A stretch of 13,246 nucleotides of DNA from Chloroflexota bacterium (GTDB taxonomy: Bacteria; Chloroflexota; Anaerolineae; JACRMK01), in NCBI GenBank assembly GCA_016200765.1, contig JACQEC010000068.1, positions 1 through 13,246 on the forward strand, written 5' to 3'. Made by a program: the position numbers and the translations under genes. A model generated the notes under the pieces. It was not told where the DNA came from and ran no database searches. It was given only the letters and a program-made list of their open reading frames with translations. Numbering within the stretch: the stretch's first letter is position 1; each line of letters opens with the position of its first letter. This document shows positions 5,818-12,869 of the stretch, piece after piece.

Positions 5818-8517
5818 ATGCGCATCCGATCGCCGCGAACCGCCACCCCAGCGTGCCCCGCTCACCGGCCCGCTATCTTGGTCATCGTTCTTATTCTCTT
5901 GTGCGTTCTGTTGACGAGCTGCGCAACCGCAGTCGAGCCGCAGGGCACGCCCTCACCCCTGCGCCCCTCTCCCCAATTGGGGAGAGGGGATGGGGGTGAG
6001 GGCGCCGCGCAACTGCCGACAGCGACAGCCCAGCCCGGCCTGCCGGTGGCCGTGACGGTGGCGGCGTCCGGCCGCGCGCTCGACGGGCTGGTGGCCTATG
6101 CCTCCAACCGTTTTGACCACTTTGAGATTTATCTCTATGATCTCGACCGCGACGAGATCATTCAGTGGACCGGCGACGACGCCGAGAAGCGCAACCCGAT
6201 TTGGTCGCCCGATGGGCATACGCTGGCGTACGCCTCGCTCGGCGACGGCTCGTGGCAACTCTACCGGCGCGGTCTGGCCGGGGGCCGCGAGTATAAACTG
6301 ACGTCGGCTCCGGGCGAGAATTACGAGCCAGCCTGGTCGCCCGACGGGAAGCTCATTGCCTTTACCTCCAACCGCGATGGGCGCGAGCAGATTTACCTCA
6401 TGGACGAAAGCGGCAACGGCGCCCGCAATCTGTCCCGGAACAACTCCTCCGATTTTCAGCCCGCCTGGTCGCCCGACGGCAGTATGGTTGCGTTCAGCAG
6501 TAACCGCGACGGCAATTGGGAAATCTACATCATGAATGCCGACGGCTCCAACCCGCGCAACCTGACGCGCTCAATGGCCGGGGAGTGGTCGCCCGCGTTT
6601 TCGCCGGACGGCAAACGGTTAGCCTTTGTGTCCGACCGCGACGGCAACCAGCAGATCTACGTCGTGGCCCTCGACGCCGCCGATACCACGCCGCCGGTTA
6701 ATTTGAGCAAGCATTCCGGCAGTGACTGGTCGCCCGTCTGGTCGCCCGACGGCGCGCGCATCATGTTCATCTCCAAACGGGATGGCAATTTTGAACTCTA
6801 TCTGATGAACGCGGACGGCTCCGGCCTGCGCCGGTTGACCAACCAGTTGAGTGATGACATCCAGCCCGCGTGGCGGTCATCGTCCAGCGCCGCCGGCGCC
6901 ACGCGCCCGCCGGTGTTGAGCGCCCTCAACCGGCGAACCGACGAAGGGCCGAAACTGGTCACCACCTGGCACTTCACCGACAACGTGAAGATAGATGGCA
7001 TGCGCTCCAGCGCCATACAGGCGTTGTCGCAAGATGAGACAGCCTACCCGGTCTCCGGCGGCGCGGTTTACGGATTTGAGCCGGGCGACCTGTATCCGCA
7101 GATCTATATCCGCGACACCTCGTGGATGGACATTGCGGCGATGTATTTCTACCCAGCGTACTATGTCAGCGATACCATTGAAGAGTTTCTCCGCAGGCAA
7201 TACACCGCCAACCAACCGGTGCGTCCTGCGGCGAGCGTCTATCCGGGTGACGGGGCCATCAGCGGTCTATTTTCGCCGCAGATCAGCTACGACAAGCACA
7301 CGACGACCTCCGATGAGGAAACCAACCTGATACGGGCGGCGTATGTCTACTACTCCGATTCGGGCGACCGCGGTTGGCTGAAGAAGGAGATTGCCGGTCA
7401 AACGGTCATTGCGCGGCTGAACAAAGCCATGGAGTGGCTTCTGGCCAACCGGCTCGACCCGACCACCGGCCTGATCAAGCGGGCGCACACGACCGATTGG
7501 GGCGACGTCAAGATCGAAAAGACCGGCTCGCCGACCGACCTAAGCCCCGGCGACGCGCTGACGGTTTCCAGTTTCGATCAGGCGATGGCCTATCAAGCCT
7601 TGGTGAACCTGTCGGCGATGAATCGCGCGGTGGGCAATGTGCCCGAAGCCATTCGCTATCGCGCGCAGGCCGAGGAGCTCAAGGCCCAGTTCGAGAAATT
7701 CATGTGGCAGCCGACCCGCGGGTTTTACCGCACACACCTGCACCTGACCCCGCTGACGCACAACTTCGACGAGGATGCCATCGTCAGTATCGCCAACGCG
7801 CTGGTCGTCTATACCGGCCTCTCCGACCGTATCGCGCCGCTGGATAAACTCGAGGAGGCCACGCGCACGATGGGCGCCATTAAGCCGGGGTTGAGTCTCT
7901 TCCCGCCCTACCCGACCGGCGTGTTCGCCTATGTGCAGATGACCGAGGGGAATTACCAGAACGGCGGCCTGTGGGATTGGTGGGGCGGCACGCAGATTAC
8001 CGCGGAGTTTGAGCGCGGGCTGAAGACGCGCGCGCTGGCGCATCTTTATCAGGTGGCCGAGGATTGGGCCAAGCACCCGCGCGACATTTACGAATGGCAA
8101 TTCGCGCGCACGGGCGTCAGCCGCGGCAGCGACAACTACGGCGGCTCCGTCGCCACCATGACCGAGGCCGTCGTGCGCGGCCTTTACGGCATCCGCATCG
8201 AGCCGCAAGCCGTCAGCGTCTCGCCGCGGCTGGGCGAGCACAGCGGCTGGATTCGCGTGTACATTCCCACCAGCGGCTTATATGTCGGCTACCGCTACCA
8301 GTACAACCGGCCCGTCCTGCAAATCCAGTACGAGTCGAACGCGCCGCAAGATATTTCATTCCGCGTCGCCATGCCGCCGAGCATGGTTCCGGCCAAGCTC
8401 ACGCTTGACGGACAGAACGCCCCGTTCAGGCTCGAATCCTTGAACGAAGACGATTACGCCGTCTTCAACGCCGCCACCGGCACGCACGTCATTGAAATCA
8501 CAACCAGCGTGAAATAG
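5818..8517 (+). CDS. Lipoprotein: TolB-like propeller fused to a six-hairpin glycosidase-like domain
   Basis: An 899-residue predicted lipoprotein. A hydrophobic segment (about residues 19-34) ends in LLTSC, so C35 is the likely lipidated cysteine. A low-complexity linker follows, part of it encoded by a dispersed palindrome (5948-6004). Residues about 85-360 hold six PD40/TolB-type units with recurring (A/V)WSPDG and SNRDG..IY motifs, enough to close a propeller. The C-terminal half has YIRDTSWMDIAAMYFYP, a TTDWGDV segment and NGGLWDWWGG, resembling (alpha/alpha)6 six-hairpin glycosidases such as amylo-1,6-glucosidase, GH63, GH100 or GH78 relatives. A beta-rich tail with SVSPRL and W(I)RVYIP is reminiscent of rhamnosidase C-termini. 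The exact family and catalytic acids are not assignable by eye. Inferred role: surface hydrolysis of a glycan, with the propeller as a binding module. It lies 20 bases after smc and 20 bases before the serine hydrolase gene. Confidence 0.8.
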   Translation: MRIRSPRTATPACPAHRPAILVIVLILLCVLLTSCATAVEPQGTPSPLRPSPQLGRGDGGEGAAQLPTATAQPGLPVAVTVAASGRALDGLVAYASNRFDHFEIYLYDLDRDEIIQWTGDDAEKRNPIWSPDGHTLAYASLGDGSWQLYRRGLAGGREYKLTSAPGENYEPAWSPDGKLIAFTSNRDGREQIYLMDESGNGARNLSRNNSSDFQPAWSPDGSMVAFSSNRDGNWEIYIMNADGSNPRNLTRSMAGEWSPAFSPDGKRLAFVSDRDGNQQIYVVALDAADTTPPVNLSKHSGSDWSPVWSPDGARIMFISKRDGNFELYLMNADGSGLRRLTNQLSDDIQPAWRSSSSAAGATRPPVLSALNRRTDEGPKLVTTWHFTDNVKIDGMRSSAIQALSQDETAYPVSGGAVYGFEPGDLYPQIYIRDTSWMDIAAMYFYPAYYVSDTIEEFLRRQYTANQPVRPAASVYPGDGAISGLFSPQISYDKHTTTSDEETNLIRAAYVYYSDSGDRGWLKKEIAGQTVIARLNKAMEWLLANRLDPTTGLIKRAHTTDWGDVKIEKTGSPTDLSPGDALTVSSFDQAMAYQALVNLSAMNRAVGNVPEAIRYRAQAEELKAQFEKFMWQPTRGFYRTHLHLTPLTHNFDEDAIVSIANALVVYTGLSDRIAPLDKLEEATRTMGAIKPGLSLFPPYPTGVFAYVQMTEGNYQNGGLWDWWGGTQITAEFERGLKTRALAHLYQVAEDWAKHPRDIYEWQFARTGVSRGSDNYGGSVATMTEAVVRGLYGIRIEPQAVSVSPRLGEHSGWIRVYIPTSGLYVGYRYQYNRPVLQIQYESNAPQDISFRVAMPPSMVPAKLTLDGQNAPFRLESLNEDDYAVFNAATGTHVIEITTSVK
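5948..6004. repeat. Dispersed palindrome in the lipoprotein linker
   Basis: The element has outer arms CGCCCTCACCCC (5948-5959) and GGGGTGAGGGCG (5993-6004). They surround a perfect 26-base central palindrome at 5964-5989 with AATT at its middle. This CCTCACCCC...CCTCTCCCC...GGGGAGAGG...GGGGTGAGG architecture is a widespread bacterial intergenic repeat type. Here it is read in frame as TPSPLRPSPQLGRGDGGEG, directly after the lipidated N-terminus. Confidence 0.8.
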
Positions 8518-8537
8518 CCCATCAGGATCACAAACTC

Positions 8538-9371
8538 ATGACCACACCCTCCGCGCCAGCCGCCGTGCGGCGCATCGCCAAGAACTTCAGCGGCGTCATC
8601 GGCGTCGCCGCTTGCGACCTCAATACGGGCGAGGAGGTTCTGCTGAACGCCGACCTCGTTTTCCCGACAGCCAGCATGGTCAAGATTGGCATCTTGCTGG
8701 AGCTCTTGCGCCAGCGTGAGGCGGGTAAACTCGAACTGAGCGAGCCGCTGACCGTTCGCAAGACGGATAAGACCGCCGGATCCGGCCTGCTGGAGAACAT
8801 GAGCGACGAGGTGACTCTGCCGCTCCACGACATCGCCGTGCTGATGAACGCCATCAGCGACAACACCGCCACCAACGTGCTGATTGACCGGCTCGGCCGC
8901 GCCAACATCAACCGCGCGATGCGCGCCGCCGGAATGACCCACACGCGCCTCTACCGCAAGATTGTGTTCAGCGCCGGCCGTAAACTGAAGTACCCGAACT
9001 TCGCCACCGGCACCCCGCGCGATTTTATGACGCTGATGACCCGCCTGTACGCAGGCCAACTGCTGAACCCCGCCAACAGCGAGGCCATGCTCGACATTAT
9101 GCGGGTGCAGAAGAACATGGGCAACCTGACGCGCTATATCGCGTTCAACCCCTACGGCCGCGACCAGACCGCGTGGGTCGCCAGCAAGACCGGCAGTATC
9201 AACGGCGTGCGCAACGAGACGGGCATCCTTCATTCGCGCCGCGGCGCGCACGTCGTTTCTGTGATGACCAAGCGATGCACGGACAAGCGCTGGACGCCGG
9301 ACAACGAGGGAACGGTGGCGGTTGCCAAGATGTCCAAGGCCATCGCCGACCACTTTCACAACGGGTATTAG
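8538..9371 (+). CDS. Class A beta-lactamase-fold serine hydrolase
   Basis: A 277-residue member of the beta-lactamase/penicillin-binding fold (beta-lactamase2 type). The three active-site elements are present in order and at family spacing: SMVK at residues 46-49 (nucleophile S46, base K49), SDN at 107-109, and KTG at 217-219 within ASKTGSINGVRNETG. The omega-loop glutamate that deacylates true class A beta-lactamases (E166) has no clear counterpart near the expected position (about 140-150, KIVFSAGRK). There is no signal peptide, so the protein is probably cytoplasmic. Both points argue against antibiotic resistance and for an esterase, amidase or peptidase. A GGA-type ribosome site (CAGGATC) precedes ATG 8538. 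The TAG stop overlaps, in opposite orientation, the TAA stop of an amidohydrolase remnant. In other genomes such proteins are annotated only as serine hydrolases, and the substrate here is unknown. Confidence 0.85.
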   Translation: MTTPSAPAAVRRIAKNFSGVIGVAACDLNTGEEVLLNADLVFPTASMVKIGILLELLRQREAGKLELSEPLTVRKTDKTAGSGLLENMSDEVTLPLHDIAVLMNAISDNTATNVLIDRLGRANINRAMRAAGMTHTRLYRKIVFSAGRKLKYPNFATGTPRDFMTLMTRLYAGQLLNPANSEAMLDIMRVQKNMGNLTRYIAFNPYGRDQTAWVASKTGSINGVRNETGILHSRRGAHVVSVMTKRCTDKRWTPDNEGTVAVAKMSKAIADHFHNGY

Positions 9372-9517
9372 CCGCTGACGATTTTTCCACCGGCCACGGT
9401 CATCACGGGTCTAATCGCCTTAGCCTCTTCCGGCGCCATCGTCAGCAGGTCATGTTCAATCACGACAAAATCGGCGTGCTTGCCCGCCTCGATGGAGCCG
9501 AGCGCGTTCTCCTCAAA
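9368..9517 (-). pseudogene. C-terminal remnant of an amidohydrolase (YtcJ-like)
   Basis: On the minus strand 49 codons read FEENALGSIEAGKHADFV..., then DLLTMAPEEAKAIRPVMTVAGGKIVSG, followed by TAA. This is the characteristic tail of amidohydrolase_3/YtcJ proteins (GSIexGKxADfvv...D.l......i..V..T.vGG). Homology stops at about 9517, where base composition drops and an in-frame TAA (9527-9529) appears. No start or metal-binding residues remain. The tail resembles, but is clearly distinct from, that of the amidohydrolase at 10218-11528 (shared DLL, EE, PVMTV, GG), so it derives from a second paralogue. It is convergent with the serine hydrolase gene and their stop codons overlap, which marks the old gene boundary. 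Confidence 0.8.
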
Positions 9518-9630
9518 TATGTGTATTTACAGCTATCCGCTCTTCTTGCCCCTTATCATGAAGTGAGTGCAAATGGTAGTTCAGGGAACCAAGCGGCTAT
9601 TGGCAGCGTCTCTTAATCTGAGGGGCGGAT
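9518..9630. other. AT-richer intergenic stretch left of the small lipoprotein gene
   Basis: The base composition changes abruptly from the GC-rich amidohydrolase remnant. No gene, clear promoter or repeat is seen. The last bases contain GAGGGGCGG, a strong ribosome-binding site seven to eight bases before ATG 9631. This stretch marks the left end of a lower-GC segment that runs to about 10217. Confidence 0.5.
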
Positions 9631-10137
9631 ATGAAACGATTGGTCGGATTTTCAATCTGTGGGAGATTTTACCAACTCTTTGCGCTGTTGTTCTATCTGC
9701 CATTTACCGCGTGTACAGTTCAGCCTAATACGTCAACCATCGTGTCGTTTGAAATTGTGGCTCAGGGCGAACCTTACGTTGGGCGGGGCCGAGAGCCGAT
9801 AGTCTTTGCCCTTCAGAATGATGGTCAAACACATGCGATTCCCGATGGGTTGCCAGAGCAAGCTCAAGAAGCGTTGCGAAGGATTTTTGATAAATCGGAT
9901 TCGGCTGTGTACGTTGTCATCTACTCGGGCAGGCATGGTAGTACTGGCTATAAAGTGCAGATCAACGGTATGACATTACACCGGGAAATACTGAGTACGC
10001 GGCTGGTAATCACCTACAATGTCAACTCACCACCACCCGAGCAGCCAGTCCTTACCGTCATCACACATCCCTTTGCTATTGCACGTTTGAATGACGCCCA
10101 AATTAATGCATCCAACGTCATATTTGAGAAACAGTAA
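9631..10137 (+). CDS. Small predicted lipoprotein, PrcB-like C-terminal domain (tentative)
   Basis: A 168-residue protein with a signal peptide: a hydrophobic core at about residues 13-25, then LPFTAC with C28 as the likely lipidated cysteine. It should therefore be anchored at the outer face of the cytoplasmic membrane. The mature part has YVVIYSGRHGSTGYKVQI followed by LVITYNVNSPPPEQPVLTVITHPFAIARL. This resembles the PrcB C-terminal family pattern of an aromatic or hydrophobic strand, a G..(S/P)TGGY-like turn, and a late P-rich strand ending in (S/H)P(F/Y).(I/V).(R)L. The match is by eye and tentative; PrcB-type domains occur in a treponemal protease complex and in many lipoproteins of unknown function. 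Codon use and GC are visibly lower than in the neighbours, suggesting recent acquisition. GAGGGG upstream supports ATG 9631. Confidence 0.65.
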   Translation: MKRLVGFSICGRFYQLFALLFYLPFTACTVQPNTSTIVSFEIVAQGEPYVGRGREPIVFALQNDGQTHAIPDGLPEQAQEALRRIFDKSDSAVYVVIYSGRHGSTGYKVQINGMTLHREILSTRLVITYNVNSPPPEQPVLTVITHPFAIARLNDAQINASNVIFEKQ

Positions 10138-10217
10138 TCAGATTTACAAGACTGACAATCAAAAACCCCACCAGCAAATCGTTGGTTTCTTCAAGAAGCC
10201 GAGTTGCCATCTTCTAT
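10138..10217. other. Lower-GC gap between convergent lipoprotein and amidohydrolase genes
   Basis: About 80 bases between convergent stops. One weak hairpin, ACCAGC/GTTGGT around AAATC, is preceded by an A-run and followed by TTCTTC. It could act as a modest bidirectional terminator, but the stem is short and includes a G-T pair. No gene is seen. Confidence 0.3.
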
Positions 10218-11528
10218 TTATCCGGTCGAGATATGCTGTCCGCCCACCACCGTCATCACCGGCTTGAGCTCCTTGACCTCCTCCAGCGGCAACACCAGCA
10301 GGTCGCGCGCCGTCGGCAAATAGGCGTGATGGATGCGATGCCGCACGCGCGGCGCAGGGTTGCGCTTCACGGCATCGGCATAGGCTTCGGCGGTCAACTC
10401 AATCATGCGGTCGCCGCAAGCGTGCGTCTCGACCGACCAGCCCTGGTCGTGCGCCCATTGCACCATCTCGTAGAACAGTTCGGGGTCAACCACGTGCTGG
10501 CCGTAGGGGCGAAGCCGCGCGCGAGTGGCCTGCTCGTTGACGCTGTGATGCGTGCGCGCCGCTTCGCCCGTACCCGGCTCGTTCAGGTACGGCTCGAACA
10601 TCAGCGCGGTGCGGTCGCCCACGCCGCCGTCCGGCATGAACTTGATGGCGTCCACCTTCAACCATTCATCGCCGAAGCCGCTGGTCACGCCCATGCCCTC
10701 GATGCGGTCTTTCAGCCGCGCTTCTTCCTCCAGCGGCGCCATGCCCCACGCCGCCACGCACAGCCGCGAGCGCACCGTCAGCCTCCCGCGCTCGCGCACC
10801 TGCTGGAAGGCGCGAATCTCTCTCGGCAGCAGCCCCGGCTCGACGACCGTCGTGATTCCGGCGGCATTATAGGCCCGGCACGCGGTTTCGATGCTGGCTT
10901 GCAGTTCGGCATCGCTCGGCGGCGGCATGGCCTTCTCAATCAACTGCTTGGCCCGGTCGGTGAACAGGCCGGTCGGCTCGCCGTGCTCGTCGCGCGCAAT
11001 GCGTCCGGCGTACAGCACGTCGTGCGGGGGGTCGGGCGTCTCGCGGGTGATGCCCGCCGTCTGCAAGGCCAGCGAGTTACACACCAGTTTATTCCACACC
11101 CGGTGCAACACTACCGGATGGTCAGGCGCAACCTCGTCGAGATCGTGGCGCGTTGGCGCGCGTCCTTCCGCGAACAGCGACTCGTCCCAGCCGCGCCCGG
11201 AGATCCACTGGCCCTGTGGCGTCAGGGCCGCGCGCTCGCGCAGTTTGGCCTTGACCTCGGCAATCGAGCGCGCTCCGAATAGGGGAATCGCGCGCAGGAC
11301 GCGGCCGGTGCTCAACAGGTGGTTGTGAGCGTCAATCAAGCCCGGCATCACGGTCTGGCCGCGCAGGTCAATCACTTCGGTGCGCGCGCCGCGCCATTCC
11401 TTGATTTGCTCGTCCGTGCCAACCGCCGCGAAGCGCCCATCGCGCACGGCCAGCGCCTGCGCGCGCGTGCCGCCGCGATCAACCGTGATGATGTGGGCAT
11501 TGAGGTATATGCTATCGGCGTAGACCAT
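10218..11528 (-). pseudogene. Amidohydrolase (YtcJ/amidohydrolase_3 type) with an internal in-frame deletion
   Basis: The frame is intact for 436 residues, against a family norm of roughly 530-560. The N-terminal composite beta-domain and TIM-barrel entry are normal: VMPGLIDAHNHLL with metal ligands H68 and H70, then KFMPDGGVGDRT, then VETHACGDR with H369, and RHRIHHAYLP with H400/H401. Immediately after LPTAR (residue 408) the sequence jumps to DLLVLPLEEVKELKPVMTVVGG, which belongs to the extreme C-terminus. The part normally between, including the last barrel strands and the metal-binding aspartate of the GSD(W/F)P segment, is missing. The junction is at about 10302-10310 within a GCGCGCGACC stretch. 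The product probably cannot form an active barrel, so it is listed as a pseudogene, although the reading frame is open. The start is ATG 11526-11528; no strong Shine-Dalgarno is seen. The family hydrolyses amides, formamides or cyclic ureides, substrate unknown. Confidence 0.7.
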
Positions 11529-11697
11529 AATCGTCTTTGGAGCGCAGGCTTCAGCCGGACAGTGATACGCGCCACCAGACTTCCGAAGTCTGCGAGACTT
11601 CGGAAGTCTGACCGACGTTGGGGTGGGCAGTGGCTTGGCCGTAGATTGACCTTGCCTTCAACACCGTTTCAACGGTCGCTGGCCGCCTGCCCTCCGG
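11529..11697. other. Intergenic stretch between amidohydrolase and propeller genes
   Basis: No gene is seen in these 169 bases. The main content is the nested palindrome at 11576-11610. The rest is GC-rich with no clear promoter, and the segment just upstream of the amidohydrolase ATG lacks a strong ribosome-binding site. Confidence 0.5.
11576..11610. repeat. Nested palindrome with 16-base arms
   Basis: CAGACTTCCGAAGTCT (11576-11591) and its exact complement (11595-11610) flank a GCG loop. Each arm is itself a palindrome apart from its central base (AGACTTC-C-GAAGTCT), so the unit could also be read as two tandem copies. It lies downstream of the propeller gene stop on the minus strand. It could help end or stabilise that transcript, but it lacks a U-run. 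It is probably a dispersed repeat. Confidence 0.75.
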
Positions 11698-12813
11698 CTA
11701 TTGCGGCGACCAGACGGGGTTGTAGGCAGGCACCGGGTAAAACGGGCCAGACAGGTTGATGCCCAATCGAGCCGCCGCTGTCACGAAATATTGATAGAGG
11801 TGCTCCAGGTTGTTGGTGAGGCGGCGCGGGTTACTGCCGTCGGCGTTCATCACATAGATGTCCAAGTTCCCGCCGCGATACGACTGAAACGCGATCGAGC
11901 GGCCGTCGGGCGACCAGGCGGGCGAGCCGTTGCCCTCCGCATTCGCAGGGTCATTGGTGAGGTTGCGCGGGTTGCTGCCGTCGGCGTTCATCACATAGAT
12001 ATCCCACTTCTGGCCACGATTCGACTCAAACGCAATCGAGCGGCCGTCGGGCGACCAAGCAGGAAATTCGTCGTCCGCCGAGTTATTTGTGAGGTTGCGC
12101 GGATTGCTGCCGTCGGCGTTCATCACATAGATTTCCAGGTTCCCATCGCGCTCCGACCGAAACGTGATCGAGCGGCTGTCGGGCGACCAGGCGGTGAAGT
12201 AGTCGTCCGCCGGATTGTTGGTGAGGCGGCGCGGGTTGCTGCCGTCGGCGTTCATCACATAGATTTCCCAGTTCCTGTCGCGATTCGACCGAAACGCAAT
12301 CGAGCGGCCGTCGGGCGACCAAGCAGGAAATTCGTCGTCCGCCGAGTTATTTGTGAGGCGGCGCGGGTTGCTGCCGTCGGCGTTCATCACATAGATGTCC
12401 AAGTTCCCGTCGCGAGCCGACATAAACGCGATCGTGCGGCCGTCGGGCGACCAGGCGGGGAAGGAGTTGTATGCCGGGTTGTTGGTCAGGTTGCGCGGGT
12501 TACTTCCGTCGGTGTTCATCACGTAAATTTCAAAGTTCCCGTTGTGATTCGACGCAAACGCGAGCGAGCGGCCGTTGGGCGACCAAGCGGGGAAGAGGTC
12601 AAACGCGGGGCTATTGGTGAGGTTGCGCTGGCTGCTGCCGTCGGCGTTCACCACATAGATTTCAGCGGGCCTGTCGCGATGCGACTCAAACGCGATCTGG
12701 CCCCGAGGCCACTGCTGGGTCAGCCATACGCCAAGGCCGACCAGCAACAGCACGCCGGCCACGACCAGTGCCCGAGCCGACAACCGATTCGCCGACAGCG
12801 ACTTGCTTGGCAT
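11698..12813 (-). CDS. Membrane-anchored TolB/PD40 seven-unit beta-propeller protein
   Basis: A 371-residue protein with one N-terminal membrane segment (about residues 14-31, ALVVAGVLLLVGLGVWL) after a short basic stretch. There is no lipobox, so it is a signal-anchored extracytoplasmic protein. Residues 40-335 are seven tandem units of 44 residues (one of 47) with the pattern IAFxSxRDGNxxIYVMNADGSNPRxLTNN...FPAWSPDGRS. The C-terminal PVWSP probably supplies the strand that closes the seven-blade ring. Related propellers occur in TolB and in many Chloroflexota and Bacteroidota surface proteins, where they mediate protein binding; no catalytic domain is present. The start at ATG 12811-12813 is supported by GGAGGAGG upstream. 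It lies 56 bases downstream of the SelW-like gene on the same strand, with a GC-palindrome between them. The units echo those in the lipoprotein at 5818-8517. Confidence 0.88.
   Translation of the reverse strand: MPSKSLSANRLSARALVVAGVLLLVGLGVWLTQQWPRGQIAFESHRDRPAEIYVVNADGSSQRNLTNSPAFDLFPAWSPNGRSLAFASNHNGNFEIYVMNTDGSNPRNLTNNPAYNSFPAWSPDGRTIAFMSARDGNLDIYVMNADGSNPRRLTNNSADDEFPAWSPDGRSIAFRSNRDRNWEIYVMNADGSNPRRLTNNPADDYFTAWSPDSRSITFRSERDGNLEIYVMNADGSNPRNLTNNSADDEFPAWSPDGRSIAFESNRGQKWDIYVMNADGSNPRNLTNDPANAEGNGSPAWSPDGRSIAFQSYRGGNLDIYVMNADGSNPRRLTNNLEHLYQYFVTAAARLGINLSGPFYPVPAYNPVWSPQ
11809..12696 (-). repeat. Tandem 132-bp coding repeats
   Basis: Seven consecutive units, mostly 132 bp with one of 141 bp, encode the propeller blades. 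The part encoding MNADGSNPR is almost identical in all units at the DNA level, including synonymous positions. This suggests recent duplication or gene conversion rather than old divergence under protein constraint alone. Confidence 0.85.
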
Positions 12814-12840
12814 AGGTATCCTCCTCCGCTTCCAGGCCGG

Positions 12841-12854
12841 CCCGCGCGCGCGGG
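12841..12854. repeat. GC-alternating palindrome between SelW-like and propeller genes
   Basis: CCCGCGCGCGCGGG is a perfect 14-base palindrome in the 56-base gap between the SelW-like stop and the propeller ATG. It could form a small hairpin in RNA. No U-run follows, so a terminator role is uncertain. Confidence 0.4.
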
Positions 12855-12869
12855 TCAGCGCCTGCTTGC

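Noticed and set aside
8454..9359. A 301-codon minus-strand frame opposite the serine hydrolase
   Set aside because: It has low-complexity His/Val/Gly composition typical of antisense shadows and no motifs. The plus frame has SxxK, SDN and KTG.
8538..9371. Antibiotic-resistance beta-lactamase
   Set aside because: No signal peptide and no recognisable deacylating glutamate. Fold motifs alone do not support resistance.
10182..11282. A 366-codon plus-strand frame opposite the amidohydrolase
   Set aside because: It is Arg/His/Ala-rich shadow sequence of a GC-rich gene. The minus strand has recognised metal-binding motifs.
11809..12696. CRISPR array or non-coding satellite
   Set aside because: The 132-bp periodicity is the length of a 44-residue propeller blade in a continuous reading frame. 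There are no unique spacers between short repeats.
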